Counted from the stretch's first letter, positions 39,793-50,568 are shown. The stretch is DNA of 64,000 nt from Kosakonia oryzae (GCF_001658025.2 NZ_CP014007.2:2480001-2544000), one strand, 5' to 3'. Translations and numbers: made by a program. The notes: generated by a model not told the origin, from the letters alone.

Positions 39793-40962
39793 ATGCTGGA
39801 GTTGCTGTTTCTGTTGTTACCTGTCGCGGCTGCCTACGGCTGGTACATGGGGCGCAGAAATGCTCAACAAACAAAGCAGGATGAAGCTAACCGGCTCTCA
39901 CGTGAATATGTGGCTGGGGTTAACCTGTTACTCAGCAACCAGCAAGATAAGGCTGTAGACCTGTTCCTCGAGATGTTGAAAGAGGATACCGGCACTGTCG
40001 AAGCACATCTTACCCTTGGTAACTTGTTCCGCTCGCGCGGCGAAGTGGATCGCGCTATTCGCATACACCAAACGCTGATGGAAAGCGCTTCGCTCACCTA
40101 TGACCAGCGTCTGCTGGCCGTGCAGCAACTGGGCCGTGACTATATGGCGGCGGGTCTGTATGACCGGGCTGAAGATATGTTCAAACAGCTGGTCGACGAA
40201 ACGGATTTCCGCGTCAACGCACTACAGCAATTGCTGCAAATTTATCAGGCCACCAGTGAATGGCAAAAAGCGATTGATGTGGCTGAGCGGCTGGTGAAAC
40301 TCGGCAAAGAGAAGCAACTCGGCGAGATCGCCCATTTTTACTGTGAGCTGGCGCTGCAGCAGATGGGTAATGAAGATATGGATCGCGCGATGGGGCTGCT
40401 GAAAAAAGGCGCCGCCGCCGATCGTAATAGCCCGCGCGTTTCCATCATGATGGGGCGGGTGTTTATGAGCAACGGGGAGTACGGCAAAGCGGTCGAAACA
40501 CTGTTGCGGGTTATCGAGCAGGATAAAGATCTGGTGTGCGAAACGCTGGATATGCTCCAGACCTGCTATCAGCAACTGGGCAAAAATGACGAATGGGCAG
40601 CATTTCTGCAACGTTGTGTTGAAGAGAACGTTGGTGCCACCGCAGAACTGATGCTGGCGGAAATCATTGAGCAGCGTGATGGGGCAGATGCCGCGCAGAG
40701 CTACGTGACCCGACAGGTACAGCGTCATCCGACCATGCGCGTATTCCACAAACTTATCGATTACCATTTGCATGATGCAGAGGAAGGGCGTGCGAAAGAG
40801 AGCCTGATGGTGTTGCGCGACATGGTGGGTGAGCAGGTGCGAAGTAAGCCGCGCTACCGCTGCCATAAATGCGGTTTTACGGCATTTACCATTTACTGGC
40901 ACTGTCCGTCATGCCGGGCGTGGTCAACGGTTAAGCCTATACGCGGTCTCGATGGACAGTGA
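39793..40962 (+). CDS. lapB: Lipopolysaccharide assembly protein B
   Basis: 389 residues. An N-terminal membrane anchor (1-~20), a chain of TPR repeats (about 35-345) and a C-terminal rubredoxin-like zinc site (YRCHKCGFTAF...WHCPSCRAW). LapB recruits FtsH to degrade LpxC, thereby adjusting LPS synthesis; PbgA/YejM antagonises it. Co-transcribed with lapA. Confidence 0.96.
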   Translation: MLELLFLLLPVAAAYGWYMGRRNAQQTKQDEANRLSREYVAGVNLLLSNQQDKAVDLFLEMLKEDTGTVEAHLTLGNLFRSRGEVDRAIRIHQTLMESASLTYDQRLLAVQQLGRDYMAAGLYDRAEDMFKQLVDETDFRVNALQQLLQIYQATSEWQKAIDVAERLVKLGKEKQLGEIAHFYCELALQQMGNEDMDRAMGLLKKGAAADRNSPRVSIMMGRVFMSNGEYGKAVETLLRVIEQDKDLVCETLDMLQTCYQQLGKNDEWAAFLQRCVEENVGATAELMLAEIIEQRDGADAAQSYVTRQVQRHPTMRVFHKLIDYHLHDAEEGRAKESLMVLRDMVGEQVRSKPRYRCHKCGFTAFTIYWHCPSCRAWSTVKPIRGLDGQ

Positions 40963-41150
40963 TTTTTTAAAAGTCCTCATTTTAGTTACAACATACTAAT
41001 GGATTTAGACACTCATCTGTCAGACCTGTGCAACAACATCGCTTTGCAGGGGAAAAATGGAAACTGTTATTTCCAGGCTCCCGCAGGTAGAATGCACGCC
41101 GTTTATTCACTTCGCGCCTGTGCGGGTGCCTCATTTCAGAAGGTCCGATC

Positions 41151-41888
41151 ATGACATCTACTCCTTTATCGACTTCCCGCGCTGTGACTGCTTCCCCGGT
41201 GGTAGTGGCACTTGATTACGATAACCGCGACAAAGCGCTGGCGTTTGTCGACCGCATCGATCCCCGCGATTGCCGCCTGAAAGTGGGCAAAGAGATGTTT
41301 ACGTTGTTCGGGCCGCAACTGGTGCGCGATCTGCAACAGCGTGGTTTTGATATTTTCCTCGACCTGAAATTTCATGACATCCCTAACACCACGGCGCATG
41401 CGGTGAAAGCGGCGGCCGAACTCGGCGTGTGGATGGTTAACGTTCACGCCTCAGGTGGGGCGCGGATGATGACGGCAGCAAAAGAGGCGTTGTCCTCTTT
41501 TGGCGCCGATGCGCCGCTGCTGATCGCCGTAACCGTGTTAACCAGCATGGAAGCCAGCGATTTACGGGATCTGGGCATCAACACCTCACCGGCAGAGCAT
41601 GCAGAGCGTCTGGCGCGCCTGACGCAGCAGTGTGGCCTTGATGGCGTAGTCTGTTCTGCTCAGGAAGCCGTACGTTTCAAAAGCGAATTGGGTAAGGCGT
41701 TTAAACTGGTGACGCCGGGCATTCGTCCCGTGGGCAGCGCAGCGGGCGATCAACGCCGTATTATGACGCCGGAGGAGGCGCAGCTTGCGGGCGTGGACTA
41801 TATGGTAATTGGCCGCCCGGTTACACAATCTGCCGATCCTGCCGCAACCCTGAAAGCTATCAACGCTTCGTTGAGTAAGGGGGCTTAA
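41151..41888 (+). CDS. pyrF: Orotidine 5'-phosphate decarboxylase
   Basis: 245 residues. Last step of UMP synthesis. Active-site tetrad region [12 protein letters not shown], the phosphate-binding [16 protein letters not shown] and GRPVTQ. The N-terminus ([16 protein letters not shown]) is low in complexity as in E. coli. Its stop codon shares one base with the yciH start (TAATG). Confidence 0.97.
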   Translation: MTSTPLSTSRAVTASPVVVALDYDNRDKALAFVDRIDPRDCRLKVGKEMFTLFGPQLVRDLQQRGFDIFLDLKFHDIPNTTAHAVKAAAELGVWMVNVHASGGARMMTAAKEALSSFGADAPLLIAVTVLTSMEASDLRDLGINTSPAEHAERLARLTQQCGLDGVVCSAQEAVRFKSELGKAFKLVTPGIRPVGSAAGDQRRIMTPEEAQLAGVDYMVIGRPVTQSADPAATLKAINASLSKGA

Positions 41889-42214
41889 TGAGCGACAACA
41901 ACAGCCGTCTGGTTTATTCCACGGAAACCGGGCGTATTGACGAACCCAAAGAGGTCGCCGTACGCCCGAAAGGCGATGGCATTGTACGTATTCAACGTCA
42001 GACCAGCGGGCGCAAAGGCAAAGGCGTGTGCCTGATCACCGGTATCGATTCTGATGATGAAACACTGGCGAAGCTGGCCGCTGAATTGAAGAAAAAATGT
42101 GGATGCGGCGGTGCGGTAAAAGACGGTGTCATTGAGATCCAGGGAGACAAGCGTGATTTATTAAAATCGCTGCTGGAAGCCAAAGGAATGAAAGTCAAAC
42201 TTGCCGGTGGATAA
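41888..42214 (+). CDS. yciH: SUI1/eIF1-family protein YciH
   Basis: 108 residues of the SUI1 (eIF1) family: VRIQRQTSGRKGKGVCLITGID then LAAELKKKCGCGGAVKDGVIEIQGD. In vitro it discriminates against aberrant translation initiation complexes, like eIF1, but its in vivo role in bacteria is unclear. Translated coupled to pyrF through a one-base overlap. Confidence 0.95.
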   Translation: MSDNNSRLVYSTETGRIDEPKEVAVRPKGDGIVRIQRQTSGRKGKGVCLITGIDSDDETLAKLAAELKKKCGCGGAVKDGVIEIQGDKRDLLKSLLEAKGMKVKLAGG

Positions 42215-42221
42215 AAACAGA

Positions 42222-42252
42222 AAGGCCGCGATATAAATCGCGGCCTTATTTT
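42222..42252. terminator. yciH/osmB terminator
   Basis: An 11-bp stem (AAGGCCGCGAT with ATCGCGGCCTT) around ATAA lies just after yciH and ahead of a T-rich stretch. The convergent osmB may use it from the other strand. Confidence 0.88.
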
Positions 42253-42321
42253 TACACTGCGTAACTCAGACCTGAAAAGAAAGTATATTTATTTTCTTGT
42301 TGTCGCCGTTTTAATGACCAA

Positions 42322-42543
42322 TTATTTACCAACCTGGTGGCCAATAATACCGCCGACAGCCGCGCCACCTAATGTACCCAGCGTGCTACCATCAGTCAGT
42401 ACAGCACCACCCAGCGCGCCCGCACCTGCGCCGATGGCAGTATTACGAGAGCGTTTATCCCAGTGACCGCAGGCGCTCAGGGACATTGCCAGGGTTACGG
42501 TGAGAAGTGCGGTGGCCATTTTTTTACTTGTTAACATCATCAT
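42322..42543 (-). CDS. osmB: Osmotically inducible lipoprotein OsmB
   Basis: 73 residues. The signal peptide ends in the lipobox LSAC with Cys25 as lipidation site; the mature part has the Gly-rich glycine-zipper stretch (GAGAGALGGAVL...GGAAVGGIIG). OsmB is induced by osmotic and envelope stress through Rcs and RpoS in E. coli. Three ATG codons in a row (42543, 42540, 42537) follow GGAGAAAGT; the first has a spacing of five. Confidence 0.95.
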   Translation of the reverse strand: MMMLTSKKMATALLTVTLAMSLSACGHWDKRSRNTAIGAGAGALGGAVLTDGSTLGTLGGAAVGGIIGHQVGK

Positions 42544-42773
42544 ACTTTCTCCTGAATTATCGATTCACGGAAAAATGTTCTCTTTAAGTATAGAGGCTGT
42601 AGCCCGCCTTAAAGCACTTCCGTGAAACCTTGCTGCGCAGGTGTAATACAATCACGTGAGTGATAGTCACTTCCTGTTATATCGCTAATATTAATTTTAC
42701 TCGGAGGCAGAAAGTCAGACAGGTAAAAAGTCTTAATCAACGCGTCGGAATAGTCCCAGATATAAGTAAGATA

Positions 42774-42789
42774 GCCCGCTTTCGCGGGC
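42774..42789 (-). terminator. Hairpin after yciT
   Basis: GCCCGC and GCGGGC with a TTTC loop lie seven bases past the yciT stop. No T-run follows on the minus strand, so it is at best a weak terminator. Confidence 0.4.
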
Positions 42790-42795
42790 GGAAAA

Positions 42796-43554
42796 TTAAT
42801 CAGTAATACCGGGTTTAACAATATCCACGATCAGGCCAGCCTGGCGAAGTTGCTGATGCGCTTCGGAAGAGAGTTTTTCATCGGTAATCACTCGCTGGAA
42901 GCGTTCAGCCGGGCCGAGCGTATAAGGATGCATCGCGCCAAATTTGGAGCTGTCGGTAAGCACAATCGCCTCGCTGCCTTTTTCCAGCACCGCATTAACG
43001 ACATCGGTACGCATCATATCCCGACCGGTAAAACCCGTTTCCGGCTGCCAGCCATCAATACCGATAAACGCTTTGCTGAAGTGCACCTGCTGGATGTACT
43101 GCCGCGTCAGCGGGCCAACCATGCTTTCACTCTTTTTCTGGTAGATGCCGCCAAGCAGAATCACATCGCACAGTGACTCTTTCAGCAGGTGCGCGATATA
43201 GCTGCTGACGGTAATAATGGTGATGTCGCGCTGTTCGCCTAACTTACGGGCGAGCAGCGCATTGCTGCTGCCGTTTTCAATAAATACGGTTTCACCAGGG
43301 CTAACCAGAGAGGCGGCAAAATCTGCCAGCGCGCGCTTGACGGTGTAGTTACTCATCATGCGCGTTTCGACATCATCACTATCCAGCGGTACGGCAAAAC
43401 CGTGTGTGCGGCGCAGATAGCTCTGTTTCTCCAGCGTATTCAGATCCTGACGAATCGTAACTTCAGAAACGCCAGTCATGCGGGCCAGATCGGCGACGCT
43501 CATCTGGCCTTTATCAATCACCGTTTGCAGAATAATTTGTTGTCGGGAATTCAT
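42796..43554 (-). CDS. yciT: DeoR-family regulator YciT
   Basis: 252 residues. N-terminal DeoR helix-turn-helix ([25 protein letters not shown]) and a C-terminal sugar-phosphate-sensing domain ([46 protein letters not shown]). In E. coli YciT is implicated in osmotic-stress control. The tail ([16 protein letters not shown]...) differs from E. coli. The start could also be ATG 43560 (two residues longer); SD is weak for both. Confidence 0.92.
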   Translation of the reverse strand: MNSRQQIILQTVIDKGQMSVADLARMTGVSEVTIRQDLNTLEKQSYLRRTHGFAVPLDSDDVETRMMSNYTVKRALADFAASLVSPGETVFIENGSSNALLARKLGEQRDITIITVSSYIAHLLKESLCDVILLGGIYQKKSESMVGPLTRQYIQQVHFSKAFIGIDGWQPETGFTGRDMMRTDVVNAVLEKGSEAIVLTDSSKFGAMHPYTLGPAERFQRVITDEKLSSEAHQQLRQAGLIVDIVKPGITD

Positions 43555-43641
43555 AGTCATGTCGTTTTAATCAGGGATTGAATTCGAACATCACCACTGC
43601 GGCTATCGCATCCTGCTGCCGCGTGATGGTGAAAATAAAGA

Positions 43642-43824
43642 TCAAATTTCCCAGGGCGTTTTCGGTGCGCCGGAAGAGGAGGCCTTGTCGTTACTGTCGA
43701 GATCCAATAATTCCGCTTTCAGGATCTCCAGATTGCGAATTGCGGATTGTGTGTCTCCGGCAACCAGTATGTCCAGAACGGTATCGATCCGGCCGGCAAG
43801 GAGTTTAAGGTCAATGTCTGCCAT
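43642..43824 (-). CDS. yciZ: YciZ family small protein
   Basis: 60 residues: [32 protein letters not shown] is a conserved helical core and the protein ends in TPWEI. E. coli YciZ has the same place beside yciT and pdeR. The function is unknown. GAAGGTATGG provides an SD before the ATG. Confidence 0.86.
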   Translation of the reverse strand: MADIDLKLLAGRIDTVLDILVAGDTQSAIRNLEILKAELLDLDSNDKASSSGAPKTPWEI

Positions 43825-43844
43825 ACCTTCACCTATATATCGAA

Positions 43845-43905
43845 AAATGAAAAAATTAATGATGCAGAAAAGAGTGTAAAAAGAGAAGAAAAAAAACGAA
43901 ATCTC
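43845..43905. other. A-rich tract between yciZ and rpfF
   Basis: A strongly A/purine-rich stretch with repeated A-tracts (GAAAAATGAAAAAATT, AAAGAGAAGAAAAAAAACG) lies between the divergent yciZ and rpfF genes. Phased A-tracts bend DNA and such tracts attract H-NS or act as UP elements; here that is inference. Confidence 0.5.
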
Positions 43906-44016
43906 AAATTCTTATAAACACTCAGCATATATTCATTATGCCATACGCAGCCCGGTTCTGGCGTGGATTAGTCTTGCAGTGCGCGCAATGCGCTTTTCTT
44001 ACCGGAGGATAAAGCA

Positions 44017-44886
44017 ATGACTGTTATCAACCAGGCTACGTGCAAACTGTTTACTGATAATGAACGTTTTACGCAACTTTCTGGATACTATGAGGAGGAG
44101 CGACGTACCGTGTGGATGATGCTGCGCGCCAGGCCGCGCCCTTGCTTCAACCACGCATTGATTGAAGAGATCATGAATATCACCTGGCTCGTTAAACGGG
44201 CAGGGTTCGCAGTGGATTTCTGGGTAACAGGTTCGCTGGTTCCCGGTATGTACAACACCGGTGGAGATCTACAATTCTTTGTTGAATGCATTAAAAACGG
44301 ACGACGCGAAGCGTTACGCGCCTATGCCCGTGCCTGCGTGGACTGTGTCCATGCCGCGTCACGCGGCTTTGACACCGGTGCGATTTCACTGGCCATGGTC
44401 GAAGGTAGCGCACTCGGCGGCGGTTTCGAAGCGGCGCTGGCGCACCACTTTCTGTTAGCGCAACGTGATGCCCGTATGGGTTTCCCCGAAATAGCCTTTA
44501 ATCTCTTCCCCGGTATGGGGGCCTATTCGCTGGTCGTTCGTCGTTCCGGCATGAAACTGGCAGAAGATCTGATCTACAAAGGCGAGTCGCATACCGCCGA
44601 GTGGTACGAACAGCAGGGGCTGGTGGATCAGACCTTTGACGTCGGGCAGGGATTTATAGCGGTACGTACTTTTATCGATACGCTCCAGCCCCGTCTGAAC
44701 GGTGTTCGCGCAATGCTACGTGCACGGCAGCGGGTACTGCAACTGCCGCGCAGCGAGTTGATGGATATTACAGAAGATTGGGTAGATGCGGCGTTTTGTG
44801 TCCAGCCTAAAGATATCGCCTATATGGAACGCCTGGTGCTACTGCAAAACCGGCATACTGCGGTGAGCTTACGTGATGCCAGCTAG
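44017..44886 (+). CDS. rpfF: DSF/BDSF synthase RpfF (crotonase family)
   Basis: 289 residues, the RpfF length. RpfF makes cis-2-unsaturated fatty-acid signals (DSF family) from acyl-ACP by thioesterase plus dehydratase activity. The crotonase fold shows the oxyanion loop [10 protein letters not shown] (79-88), and the two catalytic glutamates are in place: Glu138 ([14 protein letters not shown]) and Glu158 ([18 protein letters not shown]), 20 residues apart as in Xanthomonas RpfF. GGAGG precedes the ATG. E. coli has no gene here. Its stop TAG overlaps the stop of convergent rpfR, the receptor gene, so signal synthesis and sensing are adjacent. Confidence 0.9.
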   Translation: MTVINQATCKLFTDNERFTQLSGYYEEERRTVWMMLRARPRPCFNHALIEEIMNITWLVKRAGFAVDFWVTGSLVPGMYNTGGDLQFFVECIKNGRREALRAYARACVDCVHAASRGFDTGAISLAMVEGSALGGGFEAALAHHFLLAQRDARMGFPEIAFNLFPGMGAYSLVVRRSGMKLAEDLIYKGESHTAEWYEQQGLVDQTFDVGQGFIAVRTFIDTLQPRLNGVRAMLRARQRVLQLPRSELMDITEDWVDAAFCVQPKDIAYMERLVLLQNRHTAVSLRDAS

Positions 44887-46874
44887 CGCGTCTTTCGCGC
44901 CTGGTAGCGCTTAAACCAGCGCTCAAACGCGGCAGCGGGCATCGGTTTGGCAAACAGAAACCCCTGCCGCTCACTGACGCCGTTCTTGGTCAGAAAGGCG
45001 TCTTCTTTTGCGCTCTCTACCCCTTCGGCGATCACCTGCAAATTCAGCGCCTGCGCCACGGCGACAATCGCACGTACCAGCGATTGCGAAACGGATTGTT
45101 TATGAATTTCACGGACAAAAGATTGGTCGAGCTTAATGGCGTCCAGGGGAAAACGCGCCAGCTGCGACAGAGACGAGTAGCCGGTGCCGAAATCATCCAG
45201 ATGCACCTGCGCGCCTAATGCGCTGAATTGCTGAATAACCGACAGCGCCAGTTCGGCGTTTTCAATCAGGCAGCTTTCGGTCAGTTCGACATCAATAGGA
45301 CAGTGTTCAAAATTAAGGTCATGAAGCGCCTGTTTCAGATCGCTAAAAATCGTCTGGTCAGCGAGTTGGCGCGCTGAAACGTTGACCGCGACGCGCAAAT
45401 TGATCCCTTTGTCTCGCCATTTCGCGAGCTGACGCACCACCTCCAGCATGACCCATCGCCCGAGCGGAACAATCAGCCCGGACTCTTCCGCATAGGCAAT
45501 AAAATCCAGCGGCGGGATCAATCCACGCTCCGGCGATTGCCAGCGCACCAGCGCTTCCAGGCTGCGAACTTCGCCGCGCCAGGTCACTTTGGGTTGATAG
45601 TGAATGACCAGCTGGTTTTTTTCCAGCGCCCGGCGCAGGTTGGTATCCAGCCAGATATATTCAAAAACACGCTGATTCATCTCCGGCGAGAAGACGCAAA
45701 ATTTCCCGCGACCATTCTCTTTGGCGGTATACATCGCCGTGTCGGCGTTGCGGATCACGCTTTCGCGATCGGTACCGTGCTGCGGCGCAAGCGCAATACC
45801 CAGCGAACACCCCGTATAAATTTCGATAAGCCCGATACGGAAGGGCTGACGCAGGCGTGTCAGTATGCGGGAAGCCATTGCTTCGAGAGTGCTCTGCGAA
45901 GTGTTCGTCCCCAGCACGATAAATTCATCGCCGCCGAGCCTTGCCAGCACCTGGCCTTCTTCAAGGCAGCTCAAAATAGCCAGTGCAACCGCCTGTAACA
46001 GCTGATCGCCAAACATGTGGCCATACGCGTCGTTAACTTTTTTGAAGTTATCTAAATCGAGATACACAATCCCGACCTGCGTATCGCCCCGATGGGCAAT
46101 GGCGTCGCTGATCATCTCATGAATGGCATTGCGGTTAGGTAAACCGGTGATGGTGTCAGTATTCGCCAGCACCCGCAATCGTTCCTGCGCCCGGCGCTCC
46201 TCGGTAATATCCGTGCCCGAGCAAATCAGGAAGATCTCGTTTTTACCGCTGCCGCTGTGGACGAACTTATTGCGAAACAGAAACAGGCGTTGGCCTTTGC
46301 GCGTTTTGATCCAGCGCTCCACCTCATAGGATGAACCTTCCCTAAAAAATTGCGTGATATTGCGCTTTGAGGCGGCGGCTTCACTACGGCTCATAAACAG
46401 CTTAAAGACATTTTGCCCGATCACTTCCTGCTCTTTCATCCCGGTATATTCTTCGCTCAACCGGTTAAAGCGCTGGATATTGCCGAGGCGATCGAGGATC
46501 ACGATCACTGAATTGGCTTCCGAAACAACCTGTTCGGCAAAAGAGAGCCCCTGAACCAGGTCACGGGCGACAGACTGCGTATCGTCCCAGGCTGAAGCGG
46601 TGCCAGCCCATTCGCGGCGGGAAATTTTGCGCCCGACCAGATGGATAGTCATCTCTTCACCGTAAACGGAAATATGCAAGGTTAAGCTGGAAGTGATCAC
46701 CGTCATTTCGCGGATCTGTTTCGCCTGCTCATCAGTCAGAGGCACCACCTGGCTGATATCGGCAGTTTCATCGGGGGCAAAGTGCAGGGCGTTGCTATCG
46801 GCGCTCAATCGCCAGAATGGGCTATTCGAACCCAGGTAACGAAACAGCAGATTCTGTTCCTGCGAGTCTTTCAT
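44883..46874 (-). CDS. rpfR: BDSF receptor / cyclic di-GMP phosphodiesterase RpfR (PdeR/Gmr orthologue)
   Basis: 663 residues. Order: N-terminal RpfF-interaction (FI) region (1-~95), PAS domain (~110-225) expected to bind the fatty-acid signal, GGDEF domain (motif GGDEF at 314-318), and EAL domain (EAL at 440-442, [10 protein letters not shown] further on). Both signature motifs are intact. In Burkholderia and Cronobacter, signal binding stimulates c-di-GMP breakdown; in E. coli the orthologue PdeR acts in curli control without an rpfF. ATG 46874 has GGGAG upstream; an in-frame ATG at 46901 would add nine residues. Confidence 0.93.
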   Translation of the reverse strand: MKDSQEQNLLFRYLGSNSPFWRLSADSNALHFAPDETADISQVVPLTDEQAKQIREMTVITSSLTLHISVYGEEMTIHLVGRKISRREWAGTASAWDDTQSVARDLVQGLSFAEQVVSEANSVIVILDRLGNIQRFNRLSEEYTGMKEQEVIGQNVFKLFMSRSEAAASKRNITQFFREGSSYEVERWIKTRKGQRLFLFRNKFVHSGSGKNEIFLICSGTDITEERRAQERLRVLANTDTITGLPNRNAIHEMISDAIAHRGDTQVGIVYLDLDNFKKVNDAYGHMFGDQLLQAVALAILSCLEEGQVLARLGGDEFIVLGTNTSQSTLEAMASRILTRLRQPFRIGLIEIYTGCSLGIALAPQHGTDRESVIRNADTAMYTAKENGRGKFCVFSPEMNQRVFEYIWLDTNLRRALEKNQLVIHYQPKVTWRGEVRSLEALVRWQSPERGLIPPLDFIAYAEESGLIVPLGRWVMLEVVRQLAKWRDKGINLRVAVNVSARQLADQTIFSDLKQALHDLNFEHCPIDVELTESCLIENAELALSVIQQFSALGAQVHLDDFGTGYSSLSQLARFPLDAIKLDQSFVREIHKQSVSQSLVRAIVAVAQALNLQVIAEGVESAKEDAFLTKNGVSERQGFLFAKPMPAAAFERWFKRYQARKTR

Positions 46875-47125
46875 GCTATCTCCCAACCCACCTAAAAGCA
46901 CAACGGGTACTCATTTGACGGGCGTAACACCGCCCAGGTTAAAGGGCCATCAGGACGAACGCGTTGTATTTCTTAGACTATGCCATTAACGCGAGTCCGG
47001 GTATCAGCAGAGCTGGCGCGAAAATGTATAAATCGGGGCGAAACAGTAAGTTGCCCTGGTTTTATTGTGGCTGTTTTTAGCGGTTTTTGGGAGGAATTGA
47101 AAAAAATGCGGGAGGGATCGCAGCG

Positions 47126-47155
47126 AAAAACGGCTCCTTCGATGGGGAAGGAGCC
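47126..47155 (-). terminator. rnb terminator
   Basis: GGCTCCTTC (47132-47140) and GAAGGAGCC (47147-47155) form a 9-bp stem; on the minus strand a T-run follows. It lies 14 bases past the rnb stop. Confidence 0.88.
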
Positions 47156-47168
47156 GCTGGAGAGGTTT

Positions 47169-49103
47169 TTACAGGGCCGGGCGCGCGATAATGCTGCGGG
47201 TTTCCATGCGCACTTCGGCGATAGTGACATCAATAACATCCGTCACTTTAAACGCTGTTTCGCCTTTGATTTGCACCGTGCCGTTTTCCTGGCTGCAAAC
47301 CAGCTCATCACGCACCGCGTGAATGAAGGGGGCCGGAATAAACGCGACTGCGCCGTTATCGACCAGGCGCACGCGCATACCGCCACGGCTGACATCGATA
47401 ATCTCGGCCGCAAAACGGGTATCCGTACCGGCTTTGTTCTGCAGGAAACGGGCGTACAACCAGTCGCCAACATCGCGTTCAGCCATGCGATTCAAACGGC
47501 GACGTTCAGCCATCTGTACGGTGGTTTCGTCTTGCGGACGCTTCGGCGTTTCACCTTTAATAATCGCTTTCAGCAGACGATGGTTAACCATATCGCCGTA
47601 CTTGCGGATCGGTGAAGTCCAGGTGGCATACGCTTCGAGGCCAAGACCGAAGTGCGGGCCTGGTGCCACGCTGATCTCAGCAAACGACTGGAAGCGGCGA
47701 ATACGGCTATCGAGGAAGCCGGACGGTTGAGCATCCAGTTCACGACGCAGTTTGCAGAAGCCTTCCAGCGTCAGCACTTCTTCCGCATCGACATGCATGC
47801 CATGGGTTTTCAGCATAGCGGCCAGCTGCTCGCTGTTCGCCGGATCAAAACCAAGGTGCACGTTATAAATACCGAAGCCCAGCTTGTCGCGCAGAACGCG
47901 AGCGGCGCAGATGTTGGCAGCAATCATTGCTTCTTCGACAATGCGGTTCGCAATACGACGCGGTTCGGCCACGATATCCAGCACTTCGCCTTTTTCACCC
48001 AGCACAAAGCGGTAATCCGGGCGATCTTTGAACACCAGAGCGTGGGTTTGGCGCCATTGTGAACGAAGCTGGCTTACGCGATGCAGCAGACGGATCTGCG
48101 CGGCAATCGCTTCATTCGCCGGTTGCCATGAACCGGTATTTTCCAGCCAGTCGGACACTTCGTCGTAAACCAGTTTGGCTTTCGATTCGATGGTGGCAGC
48201 AAAGAATTCAATATCCTCTTCGATGCTACCTTCGTCATCCAGCGTCATACGGCAAACCAGCGCAGGGCGGATTTCGTTCGCGCGCAGAGAGCAGAGATCG
48301 TCGGAGAGTTCACGCGGTAGCATCGGGATATTAAAGCCCGGCAGGTAGTTGGTGAACGCGCGCACTTTGGCGGAATCATCCAGCTTGCTGCCTTCAGCAA
48401 TCCACGCGGTAGGATCGGCGATAGCAACAGTCAGTTGCAGCTTGCCGTCGGCAGTCTCTTCCACAAACAGCGCATCGTCCATATCTTCAGTGCTGGCGCT
48501 GTCGATAGTGACAAAATCCAGCGCGGTCAGATCGACGCGTTGCAGCCCGTCATCAAGCATTTCCGTCGCCACGCCGTTCGGCGCTTCTTTTTCCAGATTG
48601 TGGCGCGCCAGGGTGACCCACCACGGAACAAAATGGTCTTCCGCAAAGGTAATAAACTGCGTCAGTTCGGCATAGAAACCGCGATCGCCTTTGAGTGGAT
48701 GGCGACGCATTTCCGCAACGGCCCAGTCGCCTTCTTTAAAATCATGTTCCACACCGCGAGCCGCGCGGCAGGGAATGGCGTCTTTTAGCAACGGATGGTC
48801 CGGTACGATGGAAAGACGATCGTCTTTCTTCTGCACTTTGCCGACAAAACGGGTCAGAAACGGCTCGACCAGCTCTTCAGGCTCTGCGCTTTCGCGATCT
48901 TTGTCGCTGTGAATGACAGCGATGATTTTGTCGCCGTGCATCACTTTCTTCATCTGCGGTGGTGGAATGAAGTAGCTTTTTTGCGCATCGACTTCCAAAA
49001 ATCCGAAGCCTTTTTCCGTGCCTTTTACAACACCTTCCGCGCGCGGTGTCTGGGAATGAAGTTGCTGTTTAAGCTGCGCTAGCAGCGGGTTGTCCTGAAA
49101 CAT
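47169..49103 (-). CDS. rnb: Exoribonuclease II
   Basis: 644 residues, the E. coli length. It degrades unstructured RNA from the 3' end. Two cold-shock domains, the RNB catalytic domain with [17 protein letters not shown] (the four metal-binding Asp residues around 201-210), and a C-terminal S1 domain ([20 protein letters not shown]). It is preceded by yciW on the same strand with 122 bases between. Confidence 0.97.
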   Translation of the reverse strand: MFQDNPLLAQLKQQLHSQTPRAEGVVKGTEKGFGFLEVDAQKSYFIPPPQMKKVMHGDKIIAVIHSDKDRESAEPEELVEPFLTRFVGKVQKKDDRLSIVPDHPLLKDAIPCRAARGVEHDFKEGDWAVAEMRRHPLKGDRGFYAELTQFITFAEDHFVPWWVTLARHNLEKEAPNGVATEMLDDGLQRVDLTALDFVTIDSASTEDMDDALFVEETADGKLQLTVAIADPTAWIAEGSKLDDSAKVRAFTNYLPGFNIPMLPRELSDDLCSLRANEIRPALVCRMTLDDEGSIEEDIEFFAATIESKAKLVYDEVSDWLENTGSWQPANEAIAAQIRLLHRVSQLRSQWRQTHALVFKDRPDYRFVLGEKGEVLDIVAEPRRIANRIVEEAMIAANICAARVLRDKLGFGIYNVHLGFDPANSEQLAAMLKTHGMHVDAEEVLTLEGFCKLRRELDAQPSGFLDSRIRRFQSFAEISVAPGPHFGLGLEAYATWTSPIRKYGDMVNHRLLKAIIKGETPKRPQDETTVQMAERRRLNRMAERDVGDWLYARFLQNKAGTDTRFAAEIIDVSRGGMRVRLVDNGAVAFIPAPFIHAVRDELVCSQENGTVQIKGETAFKVTDVIDVTIAEVRMETRSIIARPAL

Positions 49104-49225
49104 AGTTATGTATTTTCGTGGCTAAAAGAGCGGCTGACAGTTTTACGCGATTCTACGGGTTGCGGCAAGCGCTGTTTCAGCAAAATCTGTGTGGGCAAGC
49201 GGCAGTAAAGCCGCTTGCCGTTGCG

Positions 49226-50398
49226 TTATTCCGTTTCAGGGAAGGTGGTTTGCCCGAGGGCGATTTTCAGGCGGTTAAGCCAGCCATTCAGGGCGCAGCC
49301 CATCAGCAGACTCACCGCCGCCTGCCGGGTGAAACCTTGCTCAACAAGCAGCGAAAAGTGCAGCGGGCTGAAGCGATCGGCGGCGCAGGTAAGCAGTTGC
49401 ACGGACTGCAGCAATGCTTTGATTTGCGGATTATCGGCCGTTTCACGATTAATCTCGCGCTCGCCGCTGCGCAACGCGTGTTCCATCGATCTCTCTTGCG
49501 GAGTACGTTGTAGCGCTTCGGCGAAACAACCGACGCTGCCATTAATGCGGGCAGTATAGAGCGCGGTAAGCCCGGCGAGCTGTTTATTCGGCATCGCTCT
49601 GGTCAGCTTGTCGCAAATCTCGCCCAGCGCATTTAATTGCAAATGTTCATGTGCCAGCAGCGGGGCAAGCAGGCGCAGTTCCGGCAGCGGTTGCCAGTGA
49701 GCCAGCGACTCCATCTGCGGTGCATTAGCAATGCGCAAATCCACGGCATCAATAGCAGGCTCCCACGTAATGTCGGCATCAGCGAACAGCGAGGCATCGG
49801 CTTCCTGCTGTATCTCCATGCCAGGGATCACGCGCACAGGCTGGCCGAGAACGGCCTGCAATATCGCTAACACACGGGCCTGGAAAGCGACAAAGCCGAT
49901 AATTTGCGTGATCACTACTACGTCATACTGCGTTAAACCGACACCTTCCAGTTGCTGCCGCGCGCGGGCGTCAATCACTGACGGTGAAGCGGCAAGCTGG
50001 CGGGCATATTGCGTGATTTGCGCCAGCCGGTAGTTACTCTCACGCGAAGAATCCGGGCCTGGCAGCGGTGCGAGTCGCGCTGCATAGTGGTTGCATAGCC
50101 GCTGAATACCAAAAACCTGCGCCACGGTAAGCGCAGTGCTGAGGCGATCGTAGGTGCTGAAGGTGCGCAGGCGATTAACCGTCACGCGCTGCGGAAAGAG
50201 CAGGGCGTAGAGCTTGCGGGCGGGTGTCACAATACCGTCAAGATTGGCAGCCTGGTCTTCAGGCAGGGCGATATCGAGCAGGAAAGGGTCATTTACCGTG
50301 GCGGCTTCGGGAACCAGCGGTAGCGCCTGCGCACGGCTGGCACTCGACTGGGTCTCATGGTACCAGTGGTTTTTGCCTTCTGTCCGGCGTCGTTCCAT
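49226..50398 (-). CDS. yciW: YciW, CMD-domain protein of the cysteine regulon
   Basis: 390 residues, slightly longer than E. coli YciW. The central part resembles the carboxymuconolactone-decarboxylase/AhpD fold (YALLFPQRVTVNRL, LTALYTARINGSVGCFAEAL). E. coli yciW belongs to the CysB regulon and has been linked to cysteine and sulphur metabolism; the reaction is unknown. The start MERRRTEGKNHW at 50398 is uncertain, because in-frame ATGs downstream exist and the SD (AAGGAACGACC) is only fair. Confidence 0.85.
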   Translation of the reverse strand: MERRRTEGKNHWYHETQSSASRAQALPLVPEAATVNDPFLLDIALPEDQAANLDGIVTPARKLYALLFPQRVTVNRLRTFSTYDRLSTALTVAQVFGIQRLCNHYAARLAPLPGPDSSRESNYRLAQITQYARQLAASPSVIDARARQQLEGVGLTQYDVVVITQIIGFVAFQARVLAILQAVLGQPVRVIPGMEIQQEADASLFADADITWEPAIDAVDLRIANAPQMESLAHWQPLPELRLLAPLLAHEHLQLNALGEICDKLTRAMPNKQLAGLTALYTARINGSVGCFAEALQRTPQERSMEHALRSGEREINRETADNPQIKALLQSVQLLTCAADRFSPLHFSLLVEQGFTRQAAVSLLMGCALNGWLNRLKIALGQTTFPETE

Positions 50399-50544
50399 GG
50401 TCGTTCCTTGGTCTGAAAGTGGCGATCCGGATTCGACGTCAGGTCTATACGCCGGATCTTTTTTGCTGCTTTATCCTGGCGCATGGCAAGTTTGGGATGA
50501 AAGATTGTTAGGTGATAATAAATATCAGAATGGCATATCGAGGG

Positions 50545-50568
50545 AAAAGCCCCTTCAGAAGAAGGGGC
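50545..50568 (-). terminator. fabI terminator
   Basis: GCCCCTTC (50549-50556) and GAAGGGGC (50561-50568) form a stem with an AGAA loop, followed on the minus strand by TTTT, nine bases after the fabI stop. Confidence 0.88.
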
